Below, piece after piece: positions 18,064-27,250 of a stretch of DNA of 64,000 nt (positions within the stretch are counted from its first letter, which is position 1; each line of letters opens with the position of its first letter). Position numbers and translations under genes: made by a program. Source of the stretch: an uncultured Bacteroides sp. (GTDB lineage: Bacteria > Bacteroidota > Bacteroidia > Bacteroidales > Bacteroidaceae); contig NZ_OY782855.1 in assembly GCF_963678425.1 (NCBI RefSeq), positions 620,001 to 684,000 on the forward strand, in the 5' to 3' direction. The notes beneath the pieces are model-generated. The model was given only the letters and a program-made list of their open reading frames with translations. It was not told where the DNA came from and did no database searches.

Positions 18064-21000
18064 CTAACTTTCCTTTCTCTTTGGTAAAGTAAAGTAGACA
18101 GTAAATCCTCCTTCCGGAGAAGGTTCTGCATTGATACGACAGCCCCTCCGGCCGGCAAACTCATCATGGTCGCGGATTATCTGTTTGCAAATCAGATATT
18201 CGGTTCCTTTGAGCGTTCCATCTTCTGATGCTGTCATGCGGGTAAGATCAGGATAGAACAGCTGATTCAGCTCTTCCACTTTCTTTTCCCTTCGCCTGTC
18301 GGTAAAGTGGAAGCGAACAAACTCGCCATCGGCCTTTGTTTCAAGCAATAGTTCTCCATCTTCGGGCACAGCCAGGCACTCATCAATCAGATTTTCAAGT
18401 AAAAATTTCAGCTGAATAGCATCCCCTATTACTTTCAAGCCACTCTCTTCTGTACGAAACGTGACATTACATTGGGTACGCTTGCTCATTCTTCGGAAAT
18501 ACTTTTGCGCATGCAACAACAATTCATCCACATCTACTGTTCCCCGGCGGAAAGTTACTTCTTCCAATTGCTTTGCCGCACAGGAACTCAGAATGGTAAA
18601 GATGCCTTTATAGTAATCAATCAGTTCACTGATGGTTTGAATATTTTCTTTCTCCTGTTCAGAAGTGAGTGACTTTTTCGCCAGTTTATCAATGATATTC
18701 TTAATTTTACTCGGATAATAAATGGTTTCGTGCTTAATGGTAGAAAGACAGTTGTCGAGCACCATATTCTGAACGTGCAACAGACTGTCTTCCCAGGAAG
18801 CCCGGTAAGCATCTTCTTCCGCCGATTCAATATCCCTGTATTTAGTAGCAATCTTCACTACTGCGTTGAACACCACAATAGCCACATAATTGGTAATTAA
18901 TTCAATGAGCAGGCGATTGTTTTCCTGTTCGTTCCCTTCCTGACGCAAAAAAGCAAGCACACCTACGCAACGATGAGCCTCTCCCACTTCAACCATTAAC
19001 GGGAGAGCCTGAACAGAAATATCTGATAATTCATTGCCATAAACTGAAAGAGTTGTCAATTTTCCGGTGATATATTCACGCGTTTCAAAACAACGCTCCA
19101 TAACTTCAGTAAGTGTTTCGTGTTCCTCCTGGCTTTCTTTGCTGGTTGTATTCCATTCTGTTTGGTGTGGATTATAAGCAAATTCCAGTTTATTGCTATC
19201 TTCGTTATATACCCCAATACTCAGCATTTCAATGGTAAGCAATTCATTGATTCCATCATAGCAATTATCTACAATATGCCTGGGAATATCCTTGAGTGTC
19301 TGTGAAGATGCCAGCACTTGTTTGTTTATTTCCAACACCTGTTCCAGATTCCATCTGTTCATTAGCCGCTTGCGGATGTAAAGCAAATAATAGCCAATAA
19401 ATAATATAATTAGAAGTAAAATGCACAGAATGCCTGCTACCACTTTATTATTTGTGGAGTGTTCCAGATTCCGGCAATATTCCTCCAGCGAATAGTCTTC
19501 ACTTACCAATTTGTAGAGCTGAGAATAAGCTGTATTGTTGTACTGATAATTATCCCATTGTTTAAGTGCCAGAAAAGCCACCGATGCTTCGTTTCGTATA
19601 TCAAGTATTACATAAAAATCAGAATCAAACATTTCATTCCACCAGTATATTTCAGCAGATGTTCCCTGTCCCTTCAAGGTCATGAAATGGTGTGGCTTGT
19701 GTGCATACAGTCTATAATGACGGTTTAACCGTGAGATAGCTGAATCTGCATACTGCAATGCCAGCGGGTAATCCTCTATCACATTGCAATAATATGCTGT
19801 ATCTGCAAAAAGAGAAGCCTCATTCAGTAGTTTATCATATCCTTTCTTTGGATGCAGAGAAACGGAATCTTTGTAATTATATCCCTTTTGTTGGGGTCTT
19901 TCCAGTTTTCCGCAGGAACTGAATCCGGCAGAGAGAAGAATGCAGACCAATATGCCCAATGTTTTGTGCACTCCTGAAGGTAACCGAAAATAGAAACGGC
20001 TGCCTTTACCCGGAGTACTTTCTATGCTAAACATGGAAGTCTTGAAAAGATCGCTTGTTTTTCGGTATTTTTCAATGATCCCTTTGCAGTTCATCAGCCC
20101 GAATCCGTAGCCTTTATTTTTAAGAAGCTCTTCCTTATCATTGGATTCCATTCCTATTTGACTGGAATCGTAGACCTTTTCACCCAGTATCCTTGCAACA
20201 TCATCAGGAGAGATGCCTCTTCCCGTATCAGTTACCGATATTTCAACGTAATCTTCAGTAGCCTGAGCCTGTACACAAATGGTTCCTTCTTGCGGAGTAT
20301 ACTTGCGAGCGTTCTCAGTCAGCGTGTTTATCATAAACATGGTTAGAGCCTTGTCCGCTTTGACAGTAACATTTGTAGATTCCACTTTAAAGGTCTGGTG
20401 CTTCATCTCAAAGTTTTTTCTGCTTTTTGCCAGAACCTCGAAAAGCTCGTTCAACTCAAAGTTTTCAATATTCAGATTCAGCGACCCTTGTTTCATCTTG
20501 ATCCAAAGAGCCAGAATATCATTATATTCATTGATTTTGGTCACCAGCTCATCAATATACTGATATTTCTCATGCTTAATGGTCTCATCCAGCAAAGAAC
20601 TTTTTGCAGTGAGCTTATGCACTTCATTGATAATACGGTCCATGTATGGAGTAATGCCGTAAACAATGGCCATACATGCCTTTTTTATAAGGTTTTGCCG
20701 TTTATTTTCCGAGATGTGCTGTTCATATACATAACGTTGCTTTTCCAGTCTGATTCGTTCGTCGCCCAAAGAGATAAATGTGAGACCATTACCCAGTGTC
20801 CAGGCAATGTATGGGGCAATGACATTCATTAGTGCTGTTTCATCTTTAGTCATCTTGTGACGGGTGTATAGTTCTACAACACCTACCGGATGCTCTTCCT
20901 GCGGCAAATAAAGGTTAAACAATGATTTTACCAGATCATTCTCAATAGATTCATTTTCAACAACTTCTTCATCAATGGAAGGATAAATAAACTGATTGGT

Positions 21001-22605
21001 ATCTTTATCAAAGATTCCAATCCGCAAAGAATAAGCCCTGAACAAAAGCTTTAAATCGGCCTGAATAGCAGTGCCTACAGCAGCAACAATTTCATCTGTG
21101 CTCCCCACATCTACAGGAATAGATGCTGTAATCCGCTGGCATACTTCGAGCGTGGTTCTCAATCGTTGAGTATGTCTACGGTTACGAACCTTGGAACGTG
21201 AGTTGAGAACCCAGAAAAGAATAATCAACAAGATAATACCTGAGAAAACAAATGCAGAAAGCACATTCAACTGTCTGTCTTCTTTTTCCAATTCCTGTGA
21301 ACGACTTTCCAACTCTTTGTCCTGACGGGTATAATCGAGAATATCCAGATAAATATTTCTGTTATAGTTGGAGGGAACTTTCATTCCCAGTCCGGCATAA
21401 GATACGCTTAACTGTTCACGAATACGAGATATCCATTCGGGAACGGTTTTAATGTTGTTCTTGGAAATCCAGCTTAACTCAGTATAAACAGTATCTTGTT
21501 CGTTAAAAGTCTTCAGCTGGTCAAGGCTGTTTTTTCTTTCATTGTAATAAAGTCTATGATGTTGGTTTACGCAATCCAGCGCCTTTCCCAATGAATCAAG
21601 TGCTTGCCGGTAATGACCATGGATATTGTAATATTTGCCTATAGAAACGTAGGCTCCTGCAATCTGGTAAATGTCTTTATACTTTTTATATTCCTCGAGA
21701 GCTTTTCGGGCAAGGTTTAGAGTTAGCATTGTATCCGCTGATGTAATCTCTTTGCTTTGAAAACGGTAATAGTTATTAAGAGTCTGGAGCGAATGTGGAC
21801 GTTCTGAATAAATCTGGCTATAAATAGTCTTATTATTGAGCAATGCAGCAATTCCCTGAATGCTGTTTGCTTCAAAATAGATATAATTATTCTGACTAAG
21901 TTTCCAGCATTTGAATAGTTCATCGAATTCTGTAACACTATTTTGTTCTGCATTATTCTTTTCAAATAGTTCTGCCGAACCTTTTATATAGTGGTAATAT
22001 AAAATCTGAGCTGTATCAGAAGCCAGATCGGCATCCTGAATCTGATTGATGGACTGAATGGCTTCCGGTTCCTGTTTCAGATAAAAATAATAAATGGAGG
22101 AAACAATAAAGAACTCCGAACGGGCAAAGTTTAATCGTTTTTTTTCATGAACATCCACAAAGACTGACTGGTCTTCATCAATGCGTTTCATTCGCCGGAC
22201 AGCACTGTTGCGGCAATCATAGTACTCTTTATTCATGGACGTGCGCTGATAAATCTTCATCATTCCTATATCGGCAATAACCAGTTCCAGTTCGTTCTGG
22301 GTCATTTTATAAACCTCGCGAAAATGCTTTTCCGAGGCATCAAAGTCCATCCGCATAAATTCACAGAACCCCAGATTATTACAGGCTTCGGCTTTACCCA
22401 GATTGTATTTATCTGCTTTATAATATGCCAGAAGCGCTTCTTTATAAGATAAATCCAATTGCTTATATCGCAAATTGTACGATTGCTGATTGAGTGAGTC
22501 CAATAACTGAACTTCCTGTGCAGAAGGTGTTTCCGTGCAGGAATATATTACTGAAAGCATCATTATCGCTGCAATAAAGAGAAATATATTGTGGAGCTTA
22601 TTCAT
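18064..22605 (-). CDS. double-module TPR-sensor histidine kinase
   Basis: 1513 residues containing two complete sensor modules in tandem. Module 1: lipoprotein-like signal (Cys23 after VIYS), TPR-type periplasmic domain (about 35-400), membrane helix 448-468, GAF-like domain (about 480-615), dimerisation helices (630-715), ATPase domain (735-878). The ATPase domain has N box TENARKYT, G1 DTGRGIS and G2 GYGFGLMNC. Module 2: a second signal-like helix ending FSSC (Cys898), a short periplasmic domain (899-1053), membrane helix 1054-1076, GAF-like domain, H-box-like KHETIYYP with His1292, and a degenerate ATPase domain. In module 1 the position of the phospho-acceptor His is Val648. It may correspond to the Bacteroides DUF5112/DUF5113 kinases. 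It is the likely partner of the adjacent regulator. Confidence 0.85.
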   Translation of the reverse strand: MNKLHNIFLFIAAIMMLSVIYSCTETPSAQEVQLLDSLNQQSYNLRYKQLDLSYKEALLAYYKADKYNLGKAEACNNLGFCEFMRMDFDASEKHFREVYKMTQNELELVIADIGMMKIYQRTSMNKEYYDCRNSAVRRMKRIDEDQSVFVDVHEKKRLNFARSEFFIVSSIYYFYLKQEPEAIQSINQIQDADLASDTAQILYYHYIKGSAELFEKNNAEQNSVTEFDELFKCWKLSQNNYIYFEANSIQGIAALLNNKTIYSQIYSERPHSLQTLNNYYRFQSKEITSADTMLTLNLARKALEEYKKYKDIYQIAGAYVSIGKYYNIHGHYRQALDSLGKALDCVNQHHRLYYNERKNSLDQLKTFNEQDTVYTELSWISKNNIKTVPEWISRIREQLSVSYAGLGMKVPSNYNRNIYLDILDYTRQDKELESRSQELEKEDRQLNVLSAFVFSGIILLIILFWVLNSRSKVRNRRHTQRLRTTLEVCQRITASIPVDVGSTDEIVAAVGTAIQADLKLLFRAYSLRIGIFDKDTNQFIYPSIDEEVVENESIENDLVKSLFNLYLPQEEHPVGVVELYTRHKMTKDETALMNVIAPYIAWTLGNGLTFISLGDERIRLEKQRYVYEQHISENKRQNLIKKACMAIVYGITPYMDRIINEVHKLTAKSSLLDETIKHEKYQYIDELVTKINEYNDILALWIKMKQGSLNLNIENFELNELFEVLAKSRKNFEMKHQTFKVESTNVTVKADKALTMFMINTLTENARKYTPQEGTICVQAQATEDYVEISVTDTGRGISPDDVARILGEKVYDSSQIGMESNDKEELLKNKGYGFGLMNCKGIIEKYRKTSDLFKTSMFSIESTPGKGSRFYFRLPSGVHKTLGILVCILLSAGFSSCGKLERPQQKGYNYKDSVSLHPKKGYDKLLNEASLFADTAYYCNVIEDYPLALQYADSAISRLNRHYRLYAHKPHHFMTLKGQGTSAEIYWWNEMFDSDFYVILDIRNEASVAFLALKQWDNYQYNNTAYSQLYKLVSEDYSLEEYCRNLEHSTNNKVVAGILCILLLIILFIGYYLLYIRKRLMNRWNLEQVLEINKQVLASSQTLKDIPRHIVDNCYDGINELLTIEMLSIGVYNEDSNKLEFAYNPHQTEWNTTSKESQEEHETLTEVMERCFETREYITGKLTTLSVYGNELSDISVQALPLMVEVGEAHRCVGVLAFLRQEGNEQENNRLLIELITNYVAIVVFNAVVKIATKYRDIESAEEDAYRASWEDSLLHVQNMVLDNCLSTIKHETIYYPSKIKNIIDKLAKKSLTSEQEKENIQTISELIDYYKGIFTILSSCAAKQLEEVTFRRGTVDVDELLLHAQKYFRRMSKRTQCNVTFRTEESGLKVIGDAIQLKFLLENLIDECLAVPEDGELLLETKADGEFVRFHFTDRRREKKVEELNQLFYPDLTRMTASEDGTLKGTEYLICKQIIRDHDEFAGRRGCRINAEPSPEGGFTVYFTLPKRKES

Positions 22606-22624
22606 TCACTATCTATATTTATCA

Positions 22625-22632
22625 CAAATATA
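22625..22632 (-). promoter_or_regulatory. -7 promoter element for the double sensor kinase
   Basis: Reads TATATTTG on the minus strand and ends 20 bases before the ATG at 22605, leaving a leader of only about 15 bases. The rest of the divergent gap to 22902 shows no clear signal for the mutase. Confidence 0.55.
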
Positions 22633-22901
22633 ATTAGTTTAAAGTAATATTTATCCGATATTATATTTAATGTAATTTAATTAAGAATTATTTTTCCAAT
22701 AATGCAAACAACAACAACTAACATCTGGTTTATAAGTTCTATCAGTATTACTTCTTATATTTCCTCTACCCTGACAAGTATAAGTATAACTCTGAATAGG
22801 ATTGCAACAATTCGGAATTACTTAATTTTAAATATCTGGAGTTGAAACTAATTCAGACAAAAATTGTTATTATTGCAATAATTATTAAAACTGAATATGA
22901 T

Positions 22902-23591
22902 ATGAGAAAATTAATATTGATAAGACACGGAGAAAGTGAATGGAATAAAGAAAATAGATTTACCGGATGGACGGATGTAGATTTAAGTGAGAAAGGAGAA
23001 AGTGAAGCAAAAAATGCCGGCAGAATGATTAAGAAAGCAGGTATTAGCTTTGATATCGCTTATTCGTCTGTACTTAAACGATCAATTAGAACACAGCATC
23101 TATTGCAGGAAGAGATTGATTTATTATGGGTACCGGAAGTTCACCACTGGAGATTAAACGAACGGCATTACGGAGCATTACAAGGGCTGAACAAAGCCGA
23201 AACTGCCCTGAAATACAGTGATGAACAAGTACATATCTGGCGTAGAAGTTTCAACATAACTCCTCCTTTACTGGAACCAAATGATGAACGCTGTGCATCA
23301 AATGAAATAAAATACAAAGGAATTGATCCTGCTGTTCTTCCTTTAGGGGAATCCCTGGAAATGACCATAAAGCGTGTTTTACCTTTTTGGCAGGATTCTA
23401 TTGCGCCATCTCTGCTTGAAGGAAAAACAGTACTTGTTACGGCACATGGGAACAGTCTTCGGGCATTAATTAAATATCTTGATCATATCAGTGATGAGGA
23501 TATTGTTAATCTGGAAATTCCTACAGGGGTTCCATTGGTTTATGAATTAACAGATAACTTGAAAACAGTGAAACATTATTATCTGGAATAA
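22902..23591 (+). CDS. phosphoglycerate mutase, 2,3-BPG-dependent type, short C-terminus
   Basis: Interconverts 3- and 2-phosphoglycerate in glycolysis and gluconeogenesis. Active-site segments are LIRHGESEWNKENRFTGW with the phospho-His, ERHYGALQGLNKAE, and TAHGNSLRALIKYL with the second His. The start MRKLILIRHG at 22902 matches the family; an upstream in-frame Met (22842) would add an unlikely hydrophobic 20-residue leader. The protein ends at YYLE, about 20 residues before the usual end, so it lacks the flexible C-terminal tail that normally covers the active site. It may therefore be a paralogue with altered kinetics. Confidence 0.88.
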   Translation: MRKLILIRHGESEWNKENRFTGWTDVDLSEKGESEAKNAGRMIKKAGISFDIAYSSVLKRSIRTQHLLQEEIDLLWVPEVHHWRLNERHYGALQGLNKAETALKYSDEQVHIWRRSFNITPPLLEPNDERCASNEIKYKGIDPAVLPLGESLEMTIKRVLPFWQDSIAPSLLEGKTVLVTAHGNSLRALIKYLDHISDEDIVNLEIPTGVPLVYELTDNLKTVKHYYLE

Positions 23592-23601
23592 AAAATAAGT
23601 G

Positions 23602-23646
23602 ATCCCCATTAATGGAAAATCATATTTTCTTGCCACTAATGGGGAT
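23602..23646. terminator. hairpin after phosphoglycerate mutase
   Basis: Arms ATCCCCATTA (23602-23611) and TAATGGGGAT (23637-23646), extended by TGG/CCA across one mismatch. The following bases are only moderately T-rich. Confidence 0.6.
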
Positions 23647-23739
23647 TCCTATTTCTCTGAAATGTATTTAAATACGGGATTTTAATAAAATTCTAATAAA
23701 AAAGATATATCTACTATTTTTCTCTTACCTATTTTTAAT

Positions 23740-23747
23740 TACCTTTG
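23740..23747 (+). promoter_or_regulatory. -7 promoter element for the ThrE operon
   Basis: TACCTTTG, exact consensus, with TTTT at 23717-23720 at -33 spacing. The leader is about 75 bases. Confidence 0.6.
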
Positions 23748-23825
23748 CACCCTCAAAAAAATTGCGCCTTTGTAATACTGAATCAATACATGAAATCCAT
23801 AAAATTAAACTAATAATTTAACCAT

Positions 23826-24599
23826 ATGGACATTCATACTGAACTCAAAGAGTTGTCTAAATTCTTATCTGATTACTCAACCAGTCTAATGGCTGTAGGG
23901 GTGCATACTTCTCGTATTGTACGAAATACATCCCGAATAGCTGAGTCATTTGGCTTTTTTGTCGACATGACAATTTTTCAAAAAACCATCATCATGACCC
24001 TAAGGGATAAGGATAATACCCATTCCTACAGTACAGTAAACAAGATCAAGCCTATGGCGTTGAACTTTGAAATCAATTCCAGGCTCAGTTCTCTCAGCTG
24101 GGAAGCTTATGATGATCATCTGTCATTAGATGAGATTAAAAGCAAATATCTGGCTATTATCAGTAACCCAAGAATGAGCAAGTGGTTAGTTCTTTTTCTG
24201 GTAGCTTGTGCTAATGCTTCTTTTTGCCGACTCTTCACTGGAGACTGGCAAGCAATGGCCATTGTTTTTGTAGCAACGCTGGTAGGTTTCTTTGTTCGGC
24301 AGAAATTGATGGAGAAACATTTCAATCATTTGTTCGTTTTTATTATATCTTCTTTTATTGCCTCCATGATAGGTTGCACAGCCGTGCTCTACAATATCGG
24401 AACAACTCCTGAGATTGCACTGGGTACCAGTGTACTTTATCTTGTTCCCGGTGTTCCATTAATTAACGGAATTATTGATATTATAGAAGGCCATGTTTTA
24501 GCCGGCGTTTCACGTTTAATTAATGCCGCATTATTAATTATTTGTCTTTCAATAGGCTTGTCACTCACCTTATTAGTATTAGGAGTAAAAACATTATGA
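23826..24599 (+). CDS. ThrE-type threonine/serine exporter, large subunit (DUF1212)
   Basis: 257 residues. A cytosolic N-terminal part (about 1-115) begins with the DUF1212 layout ELKELSKFLSDYSTSLMAVGVHTSRI, and four to five membrane helices follow. Together with the next gene it reconstitutes the two halves of the single-chain ThrE exporter of Corynebacterium, which exports threonine and serine. The stop overlaps the start of the next gene (ATGA), indicating translational coupling and a two-subunit complex in the inner membrane. The substrate is inferred from the family. Confidence 0.9.
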   Translation: MDIHTELKELSKFLSDYSTSLMAVGVHTSRIVRNTSRIAESFGFFVDMTIFQKTIIMTLRDKDNTHSYSTVNKIKPMALNFEINSRLSSLSWEAYDDHLSLDEIKSKYLAIISNPRMSKWLVLFLVACANASFCRLFTGDWQAMAIVFVATLVGFFVRQKLMEKHFNHLFVFIISSFIASMIGCTAVLYNIGTTPEIALGTSVLYLVPGVPLINGIIDIIEGHVLAGVSRLINAALLIICLSIGLSLTLLVLGVKTL

Positions 24600-25111
24600 T
24601 AAACTATGATTTCTTAGAAGCTATTATTTTTGATGGCTTTTTTGCAGCTATTGCCTCTATTGGATTTGCAGTTATCTCAAATCCTCCGCGCAAGGCAATT
24701 CTTATATCTGCTTGTTTAGCAGCGATTGGTCACGGATTACGTTATAGCCTAATACATGGTACTCCTTTGGATATTGCTACAGCATCTTTTATTGCCGCAT
24801 TTTCTATTGGCATGTTAAGCATTCCTTTTGCAAAGCTAATTCATTGTCCGGCTGAGGTTTTCGCATTTCCTTCTTTGCTGCCAATGATTCCGGGGATGTT
24901 CGCTTATAAAACAGTTCTTGCATTAGTGAAATTTGTTCAATGCAAAGATGAATCTGCATATGTTGATATAATTGTATCCATATTTAAAAATGGATTAACA
25001 ACTACTTTTATTATGTTTGCCCTTGTAGTAGGAGTTGCGGTTCCAATGTTTATCTTCCACAAGCAATCCTTTTCCGTTACACGTATTCTTAAATTGGTGA
25101 AGAAAGGATAA
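24596..25111 (+). CDS. ThrE-type exporter, small subunit (DUF3815)
   Basis: 171 residues from the ATG at 24596, which overlaps the previous stop; a longer reading frame from 24542 would run inside the upstream gene. About five hydrophobic helices, with the family segment PSLLPMIPGMFAYK in the middle. It pairs with the preceding DUF1212 protein to form the exporter. A strong terminator follows at 25206. Confidence 0.88.
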   Translation: MINYDFLEAIIFDGFFAAIASIGFAVISNPPRKAILISACLAAIGHGLRYSLIHGTPLDIATASFIAAFSIGMLSIPFAKLIHCPAEVFAFPSLLPMIPGMFAYKTVLALVKFVQCKDESAYVDIIVSIFKNGLTTTFIMFALVVGVAVPMFIFHKQSFSVTRILKLVKKG

Positions 25112-25205
25112 ATAGTAAAAAAGAAAACACCGGGATTTTATTCTTATTGAATTTATCCCGATGCTTGCCCCCCCCTTTAAACAATTTAAACAAAAAATAA
25201 AAATA

Positions 25206-25239
25206 CCCCCTTGAAGTTGATCTTTAAGGGGGATTTTTT
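25206..25239. terminator. bidirectional terminator between thrE operon and eda
   Basis: Stem CCCCCTT (25206-25212) with AAGGGGG (25226-25232), followed by six T on the plus strand and an AT-rich run on the other side. A second dyad, CGGGAT/ATCCCG, lies at 25131-25160 beside an eight-C tract. Confidence 0.8.
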
Positions 25240-25264
25240 ATGACTAGTAAATTTAGCGTTGATA

Positions 25265-25936
25265 TTATTTGCGAGCTTCGGCAATATATCCGAAAGCTTC
25301 TTTGCATTTAGAAACAATCCATGACCAGTCCTGAGCTGCAACTACGTCTTTTGGGAAAAGATTAGATCCCATACCTACACAAGTTACACCAGCTTTAATC
25401 CATGCAGTAAGGTTATCTTTTGTTGGTTCAACACCACCTGTAACCATTAGCAAAGACCAAGGCATTGGAGCCTTAACATTCTTCACGAATGAAGGACCAC
25501 CTACGTTTCCGGCAGGGAATACTTTGCAAAGATCACATCCTACTTCCTGTGCGAAACCAATTTCTGAAACTGAACCACATCCTGGAGTGTAAGGAACCAA
25601 ACGACGATTACAAACCTTAGCAATTTCAGGGTTGAACAATGGTCCAACAATAAAGTTTGCACCTAATTGAAGATACATAGCTGCTGTAGCTGGATCAACG
25701 ATAGAACCAATTCCCAGAATCATTTCAGGACATTCTTTTGCAGCCCATTTTACTAATTCAGCGAATACTTCCTGTGCAAAGTCGCCACGGTTTGTGAATT
25801 CAAATGCACGAACACCACCATCATAACATGCTTTTACAACATTCTTTGCTACTTCAACATCTTTATTATAGAAAACGGGAACCATCCCAGTGCTTGCCAT
25901 TGCATTAAGCACTTGTATTTTAGAAAATCTTGCCAT
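25265..25936 (-). CDS. eda: KDPG/KHG aldolase
   Basis: Cleaves 2-keto-3-deoxy-6-phosphogluconate to pyruvate and glyceraldehyde 3-phosphate, the last step of hexuronate breakdown. 223 residues, class I TIM barrel; the Schiff-base Lys is in DLCKVFPAGNVGG, with LGIGSI and GGVEPT elsewhere in the barrel. It follows kdgK by 22 bases in the same minus-strand operon. Confidence 0.93.
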   Translation of the reverse strand: MARFSKIQVLNAMASTGMVPVFYNKDVEVAKNVVKACYDGGVRAFEFTNRGDFAQEVFAELVKWAAKECPEMILGIGSIVDPATAAMYLQLGANFIVGPLFNPEIAKVCNRRLVPYTPGCGSVSEIGFAQEVGCDLCKVFPAGNVGGPSFVKNVKAPMPWSLLMVTGGVEPTKDNLTAWIKAGVTCVGMGSNLFPKDVVAAQDWSWIVSKCKEAFGYIAEARK

Positions 25937-25958
25937 TTTATTTTATTATTATATTCAA

Positions 25959-27002
25959 TTAACGAGAAACACGACCTGAACCATCACCGCCCATTAAGTT
26001 CTCAACTTCAGAAACAGTAACTAAATTGAAGTCACCATAGATTGTATGTTTCAAACAAGAAGCTGCAACTGCAAATTCCAAAGCTTTCTGATCATCGTTA
26101 GGATAAGAAATCAAACCATAGATAAGGCCGCCCATAAATGAGTCACCACCACCTACACGGTCAACAATGTGTGTGATATCATATCTCTTAGATTGTTTCA
26201 ATGAACCGTCAGAGTAAAGAACACCCCCCCAAGTATTGTGGTTTGCATTGATAGAACCACGCAGAGTAACAATTACCTTCTTAGCACGTGGGAATTTCTT
26301 CATCATCTGAGTACATACTGATTCAAATTCAGCAGCATTAACTTCACCTTTTGTAGCAGCTACATCAAAGCCTTCTGGTTTTACACCAAATACTTTTTCG
26401 CAGTCTTCTTCGTTACCAAGGATAACATCACAACCTTCTACTAACGCAGGCATAACTTCAGATGCAGTTTTACCATATTTCCAAAGGTTTTTACGGAAGT
26501 TCAAGTCTGTAGAAACAGTAACACCCATTTCGTTAGCAACTTTGATTGCTTCAAGACAAGCGTCAGCAGCACCTTGTGACAAAGCTGGAGTAATACCAGT
26601 CCAGTGGAACCACTCAGCATCTTTAAATACTTCCTTCCAGTTAATCATTCCTGGTTGGATAGTTGAAATAGAAGAGTTGGCACGGTCGTAAACTACTTTT
26701 GAAGCACGAGCAACAGCACCTGTTTCAAGGAAATAAATACCTACACGGTCACCACCGAAGATAATTTCTTTTGTTCCAACGCTGTGTGAACGAAGGTCCA
26801 TGATGCAAGATTCTGCGATGTCATTTTTAGGTAGGCGAGTCACAAATTCAGTTTCCAAGCCATAGTTTGCCAAAGAAACAGCAACATTTGCTTCTCCACC
26901 ACCAAATGTAGCATTAAATTCCTTTGCTTGTGAAAATCTTAAATAACCGGGAGTTGCCAGACGCAACATAATTTCCCCAAAAGTAACAACTTTCTTTCCC
27001 AT
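25959..27002 (-). CDS. kdgK: 2-keto-3-deoxygluconate kinase (PfkB family)
   Basis: Phosphorylates 2-keto-3-deoxygluconate to KDPG. 347 residues, ribokinase fold: N-terminal VTFGEIMLRL and FGGGEANVAVSLA, and the C-terminal catalytic and anion-hole segment VDRVGGGDSFMGGL. It directly precedes eda and is divergent from a lacI-type regulator plus uxaA, which supports KDG as substrate over other sugars. Expression is probably controlled by the operators at 27133 and 27215. Confidence 0.92.
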   Translation of the reverse strand: MGKKVVTFGEIMLRLATPGYLRFSQAKEFNATFGGGEANVAVSLANYGLETEFVTRLPKNDIAESCIMDLRSHSVGTKEIIFGGDRVGIYFLETGAVARASKVVYDRANSSISTIQPGMINWKEVFKDAEWFHWTGITPALSQGAADACLEAIKVANEMGVTVSTDLNFRKNLWKYGKTASEVMPALVEGCDVILGNEEDCEKVFGVKPEGFDVAATKGEVNAAEFESVCTQMMKKFPRAKKVIVTLRGSINANHNTWGGVLYSDGSLKQSKRYDITHIVDRVGGGDSFMGGLIYGLISYPNDDQKALEFAVAASCLKHTIYGDFNLVTVSEVENLMGGDGSGRVSR

Positions 27003-27132
27003 AATTCTATGTACTAATTAAAATAAATAATTAAATTTTTCATCTTTCAGATTATAATGCGCTGCACACTTAGTATTAAATATCTATAAATGAGCAAATT
27101 AATAGAATAAGACTCTTTAAAATGCTTGACTC

Positions 27133-27144
27133 GTGTACGTGCAC
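27133..27144. promoter_or_regulatory. LacI-type operator, site 1
   Basis: GTGTACGTGCAC, a dyad matching itself at 10 of 12 positions. The extended TCGTG..CG.GCAC pattern is shared with site 2 in opposite orientation. Confidence 0.65.
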
Positions 27145-27181
27145 AAAGATACAAATATTTTCGTAATTACAAAAATTGTTA

Positions 27182-27189
27182 TATATTTG
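27182..27189 (+). promoter_or_regulatory. -7 promoter element for lacI-uxaA
   Basis: TATATTTG, exact consensus, with TTTTCG at 27158-27163 as the -33 element. It lies between the two operators, so repressor bound at both could loop out this promoter. Confidence 0.6.
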
Positions 27190-27214
27190 CGATGAAAAAA
27201 AATAATTTATTATT

Positions 27215-27226
27215 GTGCCCGAGCAC
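27215..27226. promoter_or_regulatory. LacI-type operator, site 2
   Basis: GTGCCCGAGCAC, a 10-of-12 dyad. Its reverse complement with flanks, TCGTGCTCGGGCAC, matches site 1 (TCGTGTACGTGCAC) at 11 of 14 positions. Centre-to-centre spacing to site 1 is 82 bp, close to eight helical turns. It lies just downstream of the predicted lacI transcription start. Confidence 0.65.
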
Positions 27227-27250
27227 GAATAACCAATTGTTAATTGCTCT

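Noticed and set aside
20398..20832. Plus-strand ORF of 144 residues opposite the sensor kinase
   Set aside because: Shadow of a strongly supported coding frame with intact kinase motifs; no promoter.
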